Shown here piece after piece: positions 33,670 to 42,722 of a DNA stretch of 64,000 nucleotides (position 1 is its first letter; each line of letters starts with the position of its first letter). Source of the stretch: Saccharomonospora piscinae (lineage in GTDB: Bacteria; Actinomycetota; Actinomycetes; Mycobacteriales; Pseudonocardiaceae); the NCBI RefSeq assembly GCF_005862235.1, contig NZ_VCEK01000002.1, forward strand, positions 496,001-560,000, in the 5' to 3' direction. The translations under genes and the position numbers were made by a program. Under the pieces are notes generated by a model, which was not told the DNA's origin, did no database searches, and saw only the letters and a list, made by a program, of their open reading frames with translations.

Positions 33670-34308
33670 TCAGGCCCGCACCACGGTAGGTTCGGCCGTA
33701 CTCACGCTCACCTGCCCGAGCAGCTTCTCCAGCGCCGCCTCGACATCGGCCTTCCACGACAGCCCGGAGCGCAACTCCAGGCGCAACCGCGGCCAGCGGG
33801 GATGCGGTCGCACCGTCTTGAACCCCACGCTGCGCAGGAAGGCGGCGGGCACCACGCAGACGTGCTCCTCATCCCCGGACTCGGGAGCCGCGTCACCGAA
33901 CGCCTCCACCGCGCGGACCCCGCGCCGGGTGAGGTCGGCGACGACGGCCTGAATCAGCGCCCGCCCCATCCCGCCGCCACGGAACTCCGGGAGCACGTGA
34001 AACGCCGTCAGCAGCACCGCGTCGGCACTCGGCGGTGACGTGGGGAAGGCCCCCGACCTCGGCACCGCGTTCGGCGGCGCGTACAGCACGAAACCCACCG
34101 GAAGCTCGTCGCTATACACGACCCGCCCGCACGAGCCCCACTCCAGCAGCACGGACGACACCCAGGCTTCCTTCTCCACCTCGGTCTCGCCGTACTCCTC
34201 GGCCTGCTCCTTCAGGTGCGGAGCGACCTCCCAGAACACGCAGCGACGACAGCTCAACGGGAGCTGTTCGAGGTTGTCCAGCGTGACGCCGACGACCCGT
34301 CGCGACAC
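33670..34308 (-). CDS. GNAT family N-acetyltransferase
   Basis: A 212-residue protein of the Rv3916c-like group. Seen: RRCVFWEVAP near the N-terminus, and the acetyl-CoA-binding core LTAFHVLPEFRGGGMGRALI with V-x-x-EFRGxGxG spacing. GTG at 34308 is preferred: GGAGG lies just upstream and the product begins MSRRVVGVTLDNLEQLP, as I recall for homologues; an ATG at 34359 is an alternative. It is convergent with cwlM across the DnaA-box repeats and divergent from the aminotransferase gene. The acceptor substrate is unknown. Confidence 0.85.
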   Translation of the reverse strand: MSRRVVGVTLDNLEQLPLSCRRCVFWEVAPHLKEQAEEYGETEVEKEAWVSSVLLEWGSCGRVVYSDELPVGFVLYAPPNAVPRSGAFPTSPPSADAVLLTAFHVLPEFRGGGMGRALIQAVVADLTRRGVRAVEAFGDAAPESGDEEHVCVVPAAFLRSVGFKTVRPHPRWPRLRLELRSGLSWKADVEAALEKLLGQVSVSTAEPTVVRA

Positions 34309-34521
34309 CGAACCTCCCAAGTCGTTCCACACGTGGTCGCCGGCTCGCCCCGCAAGCATCGACCGCCGAAATCCCGCCCGAGCATATGGGTCTGTGAGAA
34401 GCCCCGCCAAGCCCGAGGCACGCCCCGGGATCGAAGTTACACTCGAGTCACGCCCGACCAGCAGGGGACAGCCCGCGACGACCAGACAAGCTTCCTTCGT
34501 GAAGCGGAAGCGAAGTGTGCG

Positions 34522-35862
34522 ATGACTTCCTCCCAGCCGCCTCACCTGCCGCAGCACCGGCAGGGCTCCGAGCCGGGTCGACAGAACCTCGACCCCCATC
34601 TCGACCGTTACGCCGCGCGTACCGCGGGCATGACGGCGTCGGAGATCCGAGCGCTGTTCGCGGTCGCGAGCCGCCCCGAGGTCGTCTCCCTGGCGGGAGG
34701 CATGCCGAACCTGACCGCCCTTCCGCTCGACTCGCTGTCGACACAGATGGCCGAGGTCGTGGCCGACGAGGGACTGGTGGCGCTGCAGTACGGCTCGGCG
34801 CAGGGCGTGCCCACGCTGCGGGAGCAGATCTGCGACGTGATGGCGATGGAGGGAATCACCGCCCATCCCGACGACGTGGTGGTGACGGTCGGCTCGCAGA
34901 TGGGTCTGGACATGGTGACCAGGCTGTTCTGCGATCCCGGCGACGTCATCATCGCGGAGGGCCCGTCGTACGTGGGCGCGCTCGGTTCCTTCGCCGCCTA
35001 CCAGGCGAACGTCGTCCACGTCACGATGGACGACGACGGGTTGGTGCCCGACGCGCTGCGCGCAGCGCTCGCCCAGGCGAAGAACGCGGGTCAGCGGGTC
35101 AAGTGCCTGTACACGATCCCGAACTTCCACAACCCCGCCGGTGTGACGCTGTCCGGCCCGCGAAGAGCCGAGATCGTGGCGATCTGCGCCGAGCACGACG
35201 TGCTGGTGATCGAGGACAACCCGTACGGGCTTCTCGGCTTCGACGGGCAGACCTACCCGTCACTGCGCTCGCTCGACCCCGAGAACGTCGTCTATCTCGG
35301 TTCGTTCTCCAAGACGTTCGCGTCCGGACTGCGGGTGGGCTGGGTCCTGGCGCCGCACGCGGTGCGCGAGAAGCTCGTGCTGGCCGCCGAGTCCGCCACC
35401 CTGTGCCCGCCGACGCTGAACCAGCTCGTGGTGTCCAAGTACCTGAGCACCCACGACTGGAAGGGCCAGATCAAGACGTTCCGCGAGAACTACCGCGAGC
35501 GACGTGACGCCATGCTGTCGGCGCTGGAACAGCATCTGCCCTCGGGCTGCACCTGGACACGCCCCGACGGCGGTTTCTACGTGTGGGTGACGGTCCCCGA
35601 GGGCATCGACACCAAGGCCATGCTGCCGAGGGCCGTCACGGCACGGGTGGCGTACGCTTCCGGCACCGGCTTCTACGCCGACGGCTTCGGCAGCAGGCAG
35701 ATGCGCCTGTCGTTCTGCTATCCCACTCCGGAACGCATCCGGGAGGGCGTGCGGCGGCTCGCGGGGGTGCTGGAGTCCGAGCAGGAACTCGTGCGCACCT
35801 TCGGTCACGTCAGCACCCGCTCGGTGTCGGGACCGCAGTTCCCCGGACCCGACACGGCCTAG
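34522..35862 (+). CDS. PLP-dependent aminotransferase (fold type I, MocR/2-aminoadipate type)
   Basis: A 446-residue aminotransferase. Seen: SLAGGMPNLTALPLDSLSTQ, LQYGSAQGVPTLREQI, the cofactor-binding PNFHNPAGVTLSGPRR, IEDNPYGLLGF, and the Schiff-base Lys264 in GSFSKTFASGLRVGW. This class includes 2-aminoadipate and valine-pyruvate aminotransferases; the substrate is not set by sequence. There is no N-terminal GntR domain, so it is an enzyme and not a MocR regulator. A TACACT -10 box at 34438-34443 is a candidate promoter. The neighbouring ddl gene follows 49 bp downstream, suggesting amino-acid supply for the cell wall as a possible link. Confidence 0.9.
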   Translation: MTSSQPPHLPQHRQGSEPGRQNLDPHLDRYAARTAGMTASEIRALFAVASRPEVVSLAGGMPNLTALPLDSLSTQMAEVVADEGLVALQYGSAQGVPTLREQICDVMAMEGITAHPDDVVVTVGSQMGLDMVTRLFCDPGDVIIAEGPSYVGALGSFAAYQANVVHVTMDDDGLVPDALRAALAQAKNAGQRVKCLYTIPNFHNPAGVTLSGPRRAEIVAICAEHDVLVIEDNPYGLLGFDGQTYPSLRSLDPENVVYLGSFSKTFASGLRVGWVLAPHAVREKLVLAAESATLCPPTLNQLVVSKYLSTHDWKGQIKTFRENYRERRDAMLSALEQHLPSGCTWTRPDGGFYVWVTVPEGIDTKAMLPRAVTARVAYASGTGFYADGFGSRQMRLSFCYPTPERIREGVRRLAGVLESEQELVRTFGHVSTRSVSGPQFPGPDTA

Positions 35863-35911
35863 CCGAGCCCGCGTTCCCGTCCCGATCCGCACCAGCCAAG
35901 GAGCACCCGAG

Positions 35912-36862
35912 TTGGCCGAACCTACTGTCGCCGTTCTCGCAGGCGGTCTGTCGCACGAGCGGGAGGTCTCGCTGCGATCCGGGCGCAGGCTGTCCGTGGC
36001 GCTGCGCGAGGAGGGCCTCACGGTACGCGAGTGGGACACCGACTCCGGCCTGCTCGACCGGTTGAAGGCGGAGAAGCCGGACGCCGCGGTCGTGGCGCTG
36101 CACGGGGGTGAGGGCGAGAACGGCTCGGTGCAGACAGTGCTGGAGATGCTGGGCGTACCGTTCGTCGGCACCAGCTCGGACGGCTGCCGCCGGGCTTGGG
36201 ACAAACCGATCGCCAAGGCGCTCGCCGCCGAGGCCGGATTCACCACCCCCGAGTGGGTGTCGCTGCCGCACAGCACGTTCCGCGAGCTGGGCGCGAGGCA
36301 GGTACTCGACGCGATGGTCGAGCGGCTGGGGCTGCCGCTCATCCTCAAGCCCGACCAGGGTGGATCGGCGCTCGGCGCCCAGGTGGTGCGGGACGCGGCC
36401 GATCTTCCGGCCGCGATGGTCGGGTGCTTCGCCTACGGCGACACGGTGCTCGCCGAGCGACTCGTCGACGGCGTCGAGGTGTCCGTCACCGTCGTCGAAC
36501 GCGACGGGGGACCGGAGGCACTGCCCGCCGTGGAGATCGTGCCCGAGGGCGGTGTGTACGACTACACCGCGCGCTACACCGCCGGGCTGACCGACTTCTT
36601 CGCTCCCGCGCGACTGACCGAGGACACGGCCGCGGCGGTGGGGGAGTTGGCCGTCGGCGCGCACACCCTGCTGGGGCTGCGCGACATCTCCCGCACCGAC
36701 GCGATGATCACCGCCGACGGGACCGTCCACTTCCTCGAGGTGAACTCGTCACCCGGACTCACCGAGACATCGACGGTGCCGATGGCACTGGAAGCGGCGG
36801 GAACCTCGCTCGGTGGGGTCTTCGCCGATCTCGTACAGCGCGCGGTCGCCCGAGCGAGTTGA
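35912..36862 (+). CDS. ddl: D-alanine-D-alanine ligase family protein
   Basis: A 316-residue ATP-grasp enzyme. Seen: VAVLAGGLSHEREVSLRSGR (family N-terminal motif), VVALHGGEGENGSVQTVLEM, LILKPDQGGSALGAQVV, and the metal-binding HFLEVNSSPGLTETSTVPMA. It would join two D-Ala for peptidoglycan precursors; related ligases with other second substrates exist. The start is TTG at 35912, eight nt after AAGGAG. Length is short for Ddl (usually 310-370) but complete. A hairpin follows directly after the stop, before the convergent parB gene. Confidence 0.88.
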   Translation: MAEPTVAVLAGGLSHEREVSLRSGRRLSVALREEGLTVREWDTDSGLLDRLKAEKPDAAVVALHGGEGENGSVQTVLEMLGVPFVGTSSDGCRRAWDKPIAKALAAEAGFTTPEWVSLPHSTFRELGARQVLDAMVERLGLPLILKPDQGGSALGAQVVRDAADLPAAMVGCFAYGDTVLAERLVDGVEVSVTVVERDGGPEALPAVEIVPEGGVYDYTARYTAGLTDFFAPARLTEDTAAAVGELAVGAHTLLGLRDISRTDAMITADGTVHFLEVNSSPGLTETSTVPMALEAAGTSLGGVFADLVQRAVARAS

Positions 36863-36894
36863 TCGGCCGGGTGGGAAGCCCACCACGGCCGATC
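36861..36894. terminator. Bidirectional terminator between ddl and parB
   Basis: GATCGGCCGGGTGGG (36861-36875) pairs with CCCACC-A-CGGCCGATC (36879-36894), a 15-bp stem with one bulged A and a 3-nt AAG loop. It lies between convergent genes, starting at the ddl stop codon. Confidence 0.7.
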
Positions 36895-36927
36895 AGTAAA
36901 ACCTCACCGTGACGAAACGACCTGGTG

Positions 36928-37938
36928 TCATAGGTCGTCTATTTGCGATGCCCGATTTGCCCGGTTTGGCGCCATCAGGCCGATGATGCGCTCCAGGTCG
37001 TCCGCCGAGCCGAACTCGACGACGATCCGGCCCTTGCGACGGCCGACATCCACCTTCACCCGCGTGTCGAAGGCATCCGACAGCCGCTCGGCCAGTCCGT
37101 CCACGCCGGGCATCTCCGTCGGCGTGCGAGCCTGCTTCTTCGGCTTCGACTTCGACTCGCTGCGGGAGAGCGTCACGGCCTCCTCGGTCGCCCGCACCGA
37201 TAGCCCCTCGGCCACGATGCGCGCCGCCAGCTCCTCCTGCCGATCCGCGTCGTCGAGCGACAGCAGTGCGCGTGCGTGCCCGGCCGACAGCACTCCCGCC
37301 GCGACGCGGCGCTGCACGGGCAGCGGGAGCCGCAGCAGCCGGATCGTATTGGTGATCACCGGGCGGCTGCGTCCGATCCGGGACGCGAGGTCCTCGTGGG
37401 TCACACCGAACTCGTCCAGCAACTGCTGGTACGCGGCGGCCTCCTCCAGCGGGTTGAGCTGCACCCGGTGGATGTTCTCCAGCAGTGCGTCCCGCAGCAT
37501 CGCCTCGTCGGCGGTACTGCGGACGATGGCGGGGATGACCTCCAGATCGGCCTGCTGCGCCGCGCGCAACCGGCGCTCACCCATGACGAGTTCGTACTCG
37601 TCACCCGGAAGCCGACGCACCACGATGGGTTGCATGAGGCCGAACTCGCGGATGGAGTGCTCCAGCTCCGCCAGCGCCTCCTGGTCGAAGACCTGCCGCG
37701 GCTGCTTCGGGTTCGGCTTGACCGACCCGACCGGGACCTCGCGATAGACGGCGCCCGCCACCTCGCCACCGCTCTCACGGATGGCCCCGTTCGCCGCGAA
37801 CCAACCCGTGTCGTCCTTGGTCCCCACGGTCCCGGCCGGGTTGGGCACGCTGGGGGTCTCGGGGATCTCGGATTCGACCGGTCCCGTCGGAATCAACGCC
37901 GCGAGCCCGCGGCCGAGCCCCCCTCTGCGCTCGTTCAT
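36928..37938 (-). CDS. parB: Chromosome partitioning protein ParB
   Basis: A 336-residue CTP-dependent DNA clamp that loads at parS. Seen: the ParA-activating N-terminus [14 protein letters not shown], the CTP-binding box [16 protein letters not shown], the parS-reading helix-turn-helix [20 protein letters not shown], and a C-terminal dimer domain. ATG 37938 has GGGAG eight nt upstream and overlaps the parA stop by 4 bp. Three perfect parS sites lie upstream within 1.8 kb, so the protein nucleates next to its own gene. Confidence 0.96.
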   Translation of the reverse strand: MNERRGGLGRGLAALIPTGPVESEIPETPSVPNPAGTVGTKDDTGWFAANGAIRESGGEVAGAVYREVPVGSVKPNPKQPRQVFDQEALAELEHSIREFGLMQPIVVRRLPGDEYELVMGERRLRAAQQADLEVIPAIVRSTADEAMLRDALLENIHRVQLNPLEEAAAYQQLLDEFGVTHEDLASRIGRSRPVITNTIRLLRLPLPVQRRVAAGVLSAGHARALLSLDDADRQEELAARIVAEGLSVRATEEAVTLSRSESKSKPKKQARTPTEMPGVDGLAERLSDAFDTRVKVDVGRRKGRIVVEFGSADDLERIIGLMAPNRANRASQIDDL

Positions 37939-38837
37939 GGTCGTAGCTCCCTGTTCGTCCCACGCTCGGCGACCTCACGGGCCGCGTCCACATAACTCAT
38001 CGCTCCACGGGAACCCGGGTCGTAGCCCAGCACGGTCTGCCCGTATCCGGGTGCCTCCGACACCTTCACGCTCCTCGGGATAATCGTCTTGAGTACGACG
38101 TCGCCGAAGTGCCGCCGCACTTCCTGCGTCACCTGGTCCGCCAGCTTGGTGCGTCCGTCGTACATGGTGAGCAGGATGGTCGAGACGGTGAGCGTCTGAT
38201 TCAGATGACGCTGCACCAGCTCGATGTTGTTCAGCAACTGACCGAGCCCCTCCAGGGCGTAGTACTCGCACTGGATGGGGATCAGCACCTCGTCCGCGGC
38301 CACGAGCGCGTTCACCGTGAGCAGTCCGAGTGAGGGTGGGCAGTCGATGAAGACGTAGTCGACGTCGATCGCTTCGAGCGCCTCCCGGGTGAGCCCCTCT
38401 TTCAGGCGCGCCTCCCGCTGCGCCATCGACACCAGCTCGATTTCGGCGCCGGCCAGATCGATGGTCGCGGGAATGCAGAGCAGGTTCTCCGACTGCGTAC
38501 TCGCCTGCGCGGCGTCCGCCAGGGTCGTCTCCCCGAGCAGCAGCTCGTAGACCGACGGGGTGCCGGACCGGTGGTCCACGTCCAGAGCGGTGCTGGCGTT
38601 GCCCTGCGGGTCGAGGTCGATGACGAGCGTGCGGACACCGTGCAGGGCCAGCCCGGCGGCGAGGTTGACCGTGCTCGTCGTCTTGCCGACGCCGCCCTTC
38701 TGGTTCGCCACCGTGATGACGCGCCTGCGCGCAGGACGTGGCATGGAGTTCGCGTCGGGGTGGAGGACGCGGGCGGCACGCAGTGCCTCCTCGGCGATGG
38801 GAGTGCCACCGATTCCGGTTCCCGGGGCGTGGCTCAT
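37935..38837 (-). CDS. parA: Chromosome partitioning ATPase ParA
   Basis: A 300-residue Walker-type ATPase that moves ParB-parS complexes. Seen: deviant Walker [21 protein letters not shown], switch [14 protein letters not shown], Walker [14 protein letters not shown], and the C-terminal [19 protein letters not shown]. The ATG at 38837 (MSHAPGTG) is used because a parS site at 38868-38883 lies immediately upstream, in what would otherwise be coding sequence. It is translationally coupled with parB by a 4-bp overlap. Confidence 0.96.
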   Translation of the reverse strand: MSHAPGTGIGGTPIAEEALRAARVLHPDANSMPRPARRRVITVANQKGGVGKTTSTVNLAAGLALHGVRTLVIDLDPQGNASTALDVDHRSGTPSVYELLLGETTLADAAQASTQSENLLCIPATIDLAGAEIELVSMAQREARLKEGLTREALEAIDVDYVFIDCPPSLGLLTVNALVAADEVLIPIQCEYYALEGLGQLLNNIELVQRHLNQTLTVSTILLTMYDGRTKLADQVTQEVRRHFGDVVLKTIIPRSVKVSEAPGYGQTVLGYDPGSRGAMSYVDAAREVAERGTNRELRP

Positions 38838-38867
38838 CGAGCACCACCCCGAACCGTCGCGCTGCGC

Positions 38868-38883
38868 TGTTTCACGTGGAACA
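38868..38883. other. parS centromere site 1
   Basis: TGTTTCACGTGGAACA matches the bacterial parS consensus at all 16 positions. It lies 30 bp upstream of parA, between parA and rsmG. Confidence 0.95.
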
Positions 38884-38925
38884 TCCGCCGCTCCGTACTG
38901 GTCGTCATTCGCTGAGCCAATCCTC

Positions 38926-39618
38926 TCAGTGCTTCTTCCGTGCGCGTCGCCGCGCAACTCCGGGCGCCCCCGACTCCACCCGTTCGATGGCCACCACGGT
39001 GGTCGGCGTCGCGAGAACCCCCACGCCGCACCGTTCGATCTTCGGCTCGCCGCCCCCCAGCCTCCGCACGGCCGCCCGGTCCCGTTCGATCTCGTCCGCC
39101 GCCGTCTGTCCCTTCAACGCGAGTAGCGTCCCTGAGGGACGCACCAGCGGCAGGCACCACTCGGCCAGCCGTGCCAGGGGAGCGACCGCCCGGGCGGTCA
39201 CGACGTCGGCGGCCTCGATCCGGCGTCGCACCCCCTTTTCCTCGGCGCGGCCTCGCTCCACCGTCACGGAGACATCGAGCAGGTCCGCCACTTCCGCCAG
39301 CCAGTCGACCCGGCGGGCCATGGGTTCGAGAAGAACAATATCGAGATCCGGGCGCGCGATGGCGAGAGGTAATCCCGGGAACCCCGCACCGGAGCCTACA
39401 TCGATCACGCGCGCACCGGTGGGCACACGTTCCTGGAGCACGGCCGAGTTGAGCACGTGCCGATCCCAGAGTCGGTCGACCTCGCGAGGGCCGATGAGTC
39501 CGCGCTCCACGCCGTGCGAAGCCAGCGTCGCGACGAACGTCGCCGCCACCTCCGCGCGGTCTCCGAACACGAGGTGAGCTTCCGCGGGCACCACAGACGC
39601 CTCGCCGTTCGCCTCCAA
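38926..39618 (-). CDS. rsmG: 16S rRNA (guanine527-N7)-methyltransferase RsmG (GidB)
   Basis: A 230-residue SAM-dependent methyltransferase acting on the 530 loop of 16S rRNA; loss in relatives gives low-level streptomycin resistance. Seen: DRLWDRHVLNSAVLQERVP, the SAM-binding VIDVGSGAGFPGLPLAIARP, and VTARAVAPLARLAEWCLPLV. TTG at 39618 is preferred because GGAGG is 7 nt upstream; the GTG at 39624 is only 1 nt from that site. It lies between parA and jag as in most actinobacteria, with parS sites on both sides. Confidence 0.94.
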   Translation of the reverse strand: MEANGEASVVPAEAHLVFGDRAEVAATFVATLASHGVERGLIGPREVDRLWDRHVLNSAVLQERVPTGARVIDVGSGAGFPGLPLAIARPDLDIVLLEPMARRVDWLAEVADLLDVSVTVERGRAEEKGVRRRIEAADVVTARAVAPLARLAEWCLPLVRPSGTLLALKGQTAADEIERDRAAVRRLGGGEPKIERCGVGVLATPTTVVAIERVESGAPGVARRRARKKH

Positions 39619-39638
39619 TGACACTCCTCCCGGACGAC

Positions 39639-39654
39639 TGTTCCACGTGAAACA
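39639..39654. other. parS centromere site 2
   Basis: TGTTCCACGTGAAACA is the exact reverse complement of site 1 and a full match to the parS consensus. It lies about 20 bp upstream of the rsmG start. Confidence 0.95.
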
Positions 39655-39707
39655 GACTGCGGTCGATTGTCCCCGATCACCGCCGAACGCCCGTGCCCGA
39701 CTGCGCG

Positions 39708-39723
39708 TGTTTCACGTGGAACA
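39708..39723. other. parS centromere site 3
   Basis: TGTTTCACGTGGAACA, identical to site 1 and 69 bp from site 2 (start to start). It abuts the jag terminator hairpin. Confidence 0.95.
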
Positions 39724-39726
39724 CGA

Positions 39727-39762
39727 CAACGGCCCGCCGGGACGCATCCCGGCGGGCCGTTG
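39727..39762 (-). terminator. Terminator after jag
   Basis: Two perfectly complementary 16-nt arms, CAACGGCCCGCCGGGA (39727-39742) and its complement (39747-39762), around a CGCA loop. It is 20 bp downstream of the jag stop and next to parS site 3. It probably ends the rpmH-rnpA-yidD-yidC-jag transcript. Confidence 0.85.
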
Positions 39763-39782
39763 TGTGCTGACGGATCGTACGG

Positions 39783-40322
39783 CTACTCCGGTCGCACGAC
39801 CACCCGGCGCTTGGGCTCCTCGCCTTCGCTCTCGCTCGTCACGCCGTCCACCGTCGCGACCGCGTCGTGAACGATCTTGCGCTCGAACGGGCTCATCGGC
39901 TGCAAGCGGGCCTTGTCTCCGGAGTCCCGCACCGACTCGGCCGTCGTGCGACCCAGCTCCCGCAGTTCCTCGCGGCGGGCGGCCCGCCAGCCCGCCACGT
40001 CGAGCATCAGCCTGCTGCGCGCACCCGTGTCCTGCTGCACGGCGAGCCGCGTCAGCTCCTGCAGCGCCTCCAGCACCGTTCCCCGAGGCCCGACCAACTT
40101 GTCGAGATCCTCACCGCCGTCGATGCTCACGATCGCGCGGTCGGCCTCGACGTCGAGATCGATGTCGCCGTCGTAGTCGAGGATGTCCAGCAACCGCTCC
40201 AGGTAGTCACCCGCGACGTCGCCCTCGCGGACCAACAGGTCGTCGCCGTCCTCCGCCTCGTCGGTCACCGCGGGCGCGGTGTCGTCCCGTTCCGCACCGA
40301 TCACCTCGGCCGTATCGGACAT
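39783..40322 (-). CDS. jag: Jag/KhpB-like KH-R3H RNA-binding protein
   Basis: A 179-residue protein with an acidic N-terminal leader (1-35), a KH-type domain (about 40-105, VSIDGGEDLDKLVGPRGTVL with the GPRG loop) and an R3H domain (about 108-178, ELRELGRTTAESVRDSGDKA, then MSPFERKIVHDAV). It is the RNA-binding companion encoded after yidC in most Gram-positives, linked to division and small-RNA biology. GGAGAG ribosome-binding site before the ATG. It ends the rpmH-to-jag gene row. Confidence 0.93.
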   Translation of the reverse strand: MSDTAEVIGAERDDTAPAVTDEAEDGDDLLVREGDVAGDYLERLLDILDYDGDIDLDVEADRAIVSIDGGEDLDKLVGPRGTVLEALQELTRLAVQQDTGARSRLMLDVAGWRAARREELRELGRTTAESVRDSGDKARLQPMSPFERKIVHDAVATVDGVTSESEGEEPKRRVVVRPE

Positions 40323-40346
40323 GTCGTCTCTCCTTCCAGCCCCGCG

Positions 40347-41402
40347 TCAGCGCCGCTTGCGTCCCTGTGTCTTCTTGCCCTGGTTCGCGGGCCGCTGTTT
40401 CGCGCCGCCGTTCTTCGCCCAGGCGCCACCCCGGACGCCGTCGCCGCTGCCCTTCGGGGACTTGCCGTTCTGGTTGTCGCTCCGGTCCTGCTTCGGTTGG
40501 GTCGGCTTCGCGGCCGGCTTCTGCGTGGGCTTCTGGCCAACCTGCGGCTTCTGGCCGGGCTTCGGCTTCTGGCCCGGCTTGGGCGCCAGGGTGTCGCGCT
40601 TCTCCTTCGCGGCGGCCTTCTTGGCTTCCTCTTCCTTGTCGATACGCCCGTACACGAACCGCTGCTGACCGAGGGTCCACATATTGTTGGCCAGCCAGTA
40701 GATCAGCAGGCCGATGGGGAAGAAGGCACCGAACACCAGCACACCCACCGGGAAGATCCACAGCGTCAGCTTGTTCATCACCGCGGTCTGCTGCGTCGCC
40801 GACGCGGGGTTCTGGCGTGCCACCGAGTGGCGGGCCGTGAAGTGGGTGGCGACGCTCGCGACGATCATCAGCGGCACGGCGACCGGGGCGACGTCCCAGT
40901 GCCACCCTGCCGCCCCACTGCCGCCAGCCAGGCCGAGGTGGTTGATCGCGTCACCGAGGTTGACGCCGAAGATCTGCGCGTCGACGTAGGACGCCACGTC
41001 GTTCGCGTCGAAGAAGTAGTTCGACTCGGCGCCGGGTTGGAAGTTCCGAAGCACCCAGTTCAGACCGATGAAGACCGGGATCTGCAGCAGCATCGGGAGG
41101 CAGCTGCCCAGGGGGTTGACGCCGTGCTCCTTCTGGAGCTTCTGCATCTCCGCGGCCTGGCGCTGGCGGTCGTTCGCGTACTTCTTCTGGACCTTCTTGA
41201 TCTCAGGCGCGAAGTCCTGCATCTTCTTCATCGACCGCGTCTGGTTCACGAACGGCTTGAACAGCAGCCCGCGCACCGTGAAGGTGAGGAAGACGATCCC
41301 CAGAATCCAGGCGATGGCGTTGTCGTCCCCGAAGACGAAACCGAACACCTTGTGCCACACCCAGAGGATGAATGACACAGGGTAGTAGATGAAGTCGAGC
41401 AC
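40347..41402 (-). CDS. yidC: Membrane protein insertase YidC
   Basis: A 351-residue insertase with five transmembrane helices: FIYYPVSFILWVWHKVFGFV, GIVFLTFTVRGLLFKPFVNQ (with the conserved groove Arg), LPMLLQIPVFIGLNWVL and two near 235-290. There is no signal peptide, as in other Gram-positive YidC. The last ~80 residues form a Lys/Gln/Pro-rich tail with repeats of KPGQKP and QKPTQKP, which likely contacts the ribosome. GTG at 41402 is chosen because GAGGAG lies 8 nt upstream and the yidD stop is only 5 bp away. Confidence 0.93.
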   Translation of the reverse strand: MLDFIYYPVSFILWVWHKVFGFVFGDDNAIAWILGIVFLTFTVRGLLFKPFVNQTRSMKKMQDFAPEIKKVQKKYANDRQRQAAEMQKLQKEHGVNPLGSCLPMLLQIPVFIGLNWVLRNFQPGAESNYFFDANDVASYVDAQIFGVNLGDAINHLGLAGGSGAAGWHWDVAPVAVPLMIVASVATHFTARHSVARQNPASATQQTAVMNKLTLWIFPVGVLVFGAFFPIGLLIYWLANNMWTLGQQRFVYGRIDKEEEAKKAAAKEKRDTLAPKPGQKPKPGQKPQVGQKPTQKPAAKPTQPKQDRSDNQNGKSPKGSGDGVRGGAWAKNGGAKQRPANQGKKTQGRKRR

Positions 41403-41407
41403 TAGAG

Positions 41408-41740
41408 CTACTCCTCGGTAGACATACCAGGGCCTTGGTACCGGAAGCTGAACTTCTCGGGTACCGGGTCTCGTCCCGGTGGGGTCCACGGTCCACAGCG
41501 CAGCAGCCTGCGGGCGGCGAGATACGTGCCGCGGGCGGCGCCGAAGCGGGTCAGTGCCTCGGCGGCATAGGCGCTACAGCTCGGATAGAACCGGCACATC
41601 GGGGGGAGGTACGGGGAGATCGCCTTGCGATAGAAGCGGATCGGCAGCAGGAGGACCCACGCCACCGGCGTCGGCCTGGTGCGCGCGGCGTCGTGTGCCT
41701 GCTCGGCCGCCTGTGTGGAGGCCGCGTGGTCTTCGTTCAC
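41408..41740 (-). CDS. yidD: Membrane protein insertion efficiency factor YidD
   Basis: A 110-residue small protein with the family signature [20 protein letters not shown], then [16 protein letters not shown], including the conserved cysteines. It lies between rnpA and yidC as usual and helps insertion of membrane proteins. The ATG overlaps the rnpA stop by 4 bp, indicating coupled translation. The extra ~20 N-terminal residues are variable. Confidence 0.93.
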   Translation of the reverse strand: MNEDHAASTQAAEQAHDAARTRPTPVAWVLLLPIRFYRKAISPYLPPMCRFYPSCSAYAAEALTRFGAARGTYLAARRLLRCGPWTPPGRDPVPEKFSFRYQGPGMSTEE

Positions 41741-42105
41741 GCCGTTGATCCAGTGTTGTCGCGACCCCGCGGCGACAGTCCCAGCCGTCGCAGCGCCGCG
41801 TCGAGGTCCGCGCCGAGTTCCGCGCTCGTCGCGGTGGCAGCCGCGGGTAGTGCCCGAACGACCAACGCACTGCCCTCGGGAAAGGTTCCTAGTCTGTCCG
41901 CGACGAGATGTCGCAGCCGTCGCGTGACCCGGTGCCGGACGACGGAGTTGCCCACGGCCTTGCTCACGACGAACCCCGCCGTGGTCGCCTCGCCGTGGTC
42001 GGTGAGGACGTGCAGCACCAAGCGGCGGCGCCCGGCACGGACGCCGCCTCGCATGACGGCACGGAACTCCTCGCCACGCCGGAGGCGAGCGTCACCCGGA
42101 AGCAC
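41737..42105 (-). CDS. rnpA: Ribonuclease P protein component
   Basis: A 122-residue protein partner of the RNase P ribozyme, which trims tRNA 5' leaders. Seen: the N-terminal [20 protein letters not shown] and the RNR-type motif [20 protein letters not shown], typical for RnpA. The GTG at 42105 gives the standard length; the frame extends upstream but into rpmH. It follows rpmH by 31 bp and overlaps yidD by 4 bp. Confidence 0.93.
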   Translation of the reverse strand: MLPGDARLRRGEEFRAVMRGGVRAGRRRLVLHVLTDHGEATTAGFVVSKAVGNSVVRHRVTRRLRHLVADRLGTFPEGSALVVRALPAAATATSAELGADLDAALRRLGLSPRGRDNTGSTA

Positions 42106-42136
42106 GCCGCGCCCCGTCGTCGCAGGCCGCGACGTG

Positions 42137-42280
42137 TCAGGCGGAGAGCCGGGCGCGGCCCTTGCGACGCCGGCCCGCCAGGATGGCGCGGCCCGCACGC
42201 GTCCGCATCCGCAGCCGGAACCCATGGGTCCGCGCGCGTCGACGGTTGTTCGGCTGGAAAGTGCGCTTGCCCTTGCTCAC
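42137..42280 (-). CDS. rpmH: 50S ribosomal protein L34
   Basis: A 47-residue, very basic ribosomal protein: [20 protein letters not shown], then [20 protein letters not shown]. The GTG at 42280 has an AGGAGA ribosome-binding site and gives the canonical length. First gene of the leftward row rpmH-rnpA-yidD-yidC-jag and divergent from dnaA, the classic origin-flanking arrangement. Confidence 0.96.
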   Translation of the reverse strand: MSKGKRTFQPNNRRRARTHGFRLRMRTRAGRAILAGRRRKGRARLSA

Positions 42281-42548
42281 GGCAGTCGTTCTCCTGGTCT
42301 TGCGGCGGTCGGTCGTCGGTGTCACCGCCACGGGGCGGCCGGGGGCTCACACCCGGCTCGGAGGCGGGCAGGCCGAACGGCGCCGCTGTCAGCGGTAGAC
42401 CTTACGAGGGTACGCATCGGCATGCTGGCCTGCGACACCGCCCCCTGCGTACACCGCGGGCGCGCGCGCTGTCGCGCGCCGTCACCCGATCGCTGAACAC
42501 GGCTGGCGACACGCCGGGGGCCGTGAAATCCTTGCCGCCGCGTACGGC

Positions 42549-42577
42549 TTGTGGCAACACGCGCCGCTTGTTAGCGT
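42549..42577 (+). promoter_or_regulatory. Candidate dnaA promoter
   Basis: TTGTGG (42549-42554), a 17-bp spacer and TAGCGT (42572-42577). It would give a leader of about 225 nt that passes through the two DnaA boxes before the GTG at 42811. A second possible -10 (TACATT, 42687-42692) is closer but lacks a -35 box. Confidence 0.45.
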
Positions 42578-42702
42578 GCCCCTTCTCGGACCACCCACGG
42601 GGCACGGGGGGACTGCTCAAGAAGGTGGGAGACTCGACCCGGGCGTCACCATGATCCCGACAGACGGAGGGCCGTCGGCTCGGGCGTACATTGGTGCACA
42701 GT

Positions 42703-42722
42703 TGTGGATAACTTGTGGATAC
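42703..42722. promoter_or_regulatory. DnaA boxes upstream of dnaA
   Basis: TGTGGATAA (42703-42711, reverse of the perfect TTATCCACA) and TGTGGATAC (42714-42722, one mismatch) are 11 bp apart on the same face of the helix. They are well placed for autoregulation of dnaA. Confidence 0.75.

Noticed and set aside
33970-33985. AGCACGTGAAACG-like sequence within the GNAT gene as a parS site
   Set aside because: Only the right half matches parS; the left half has several mismatches and it lies in coding sequence.
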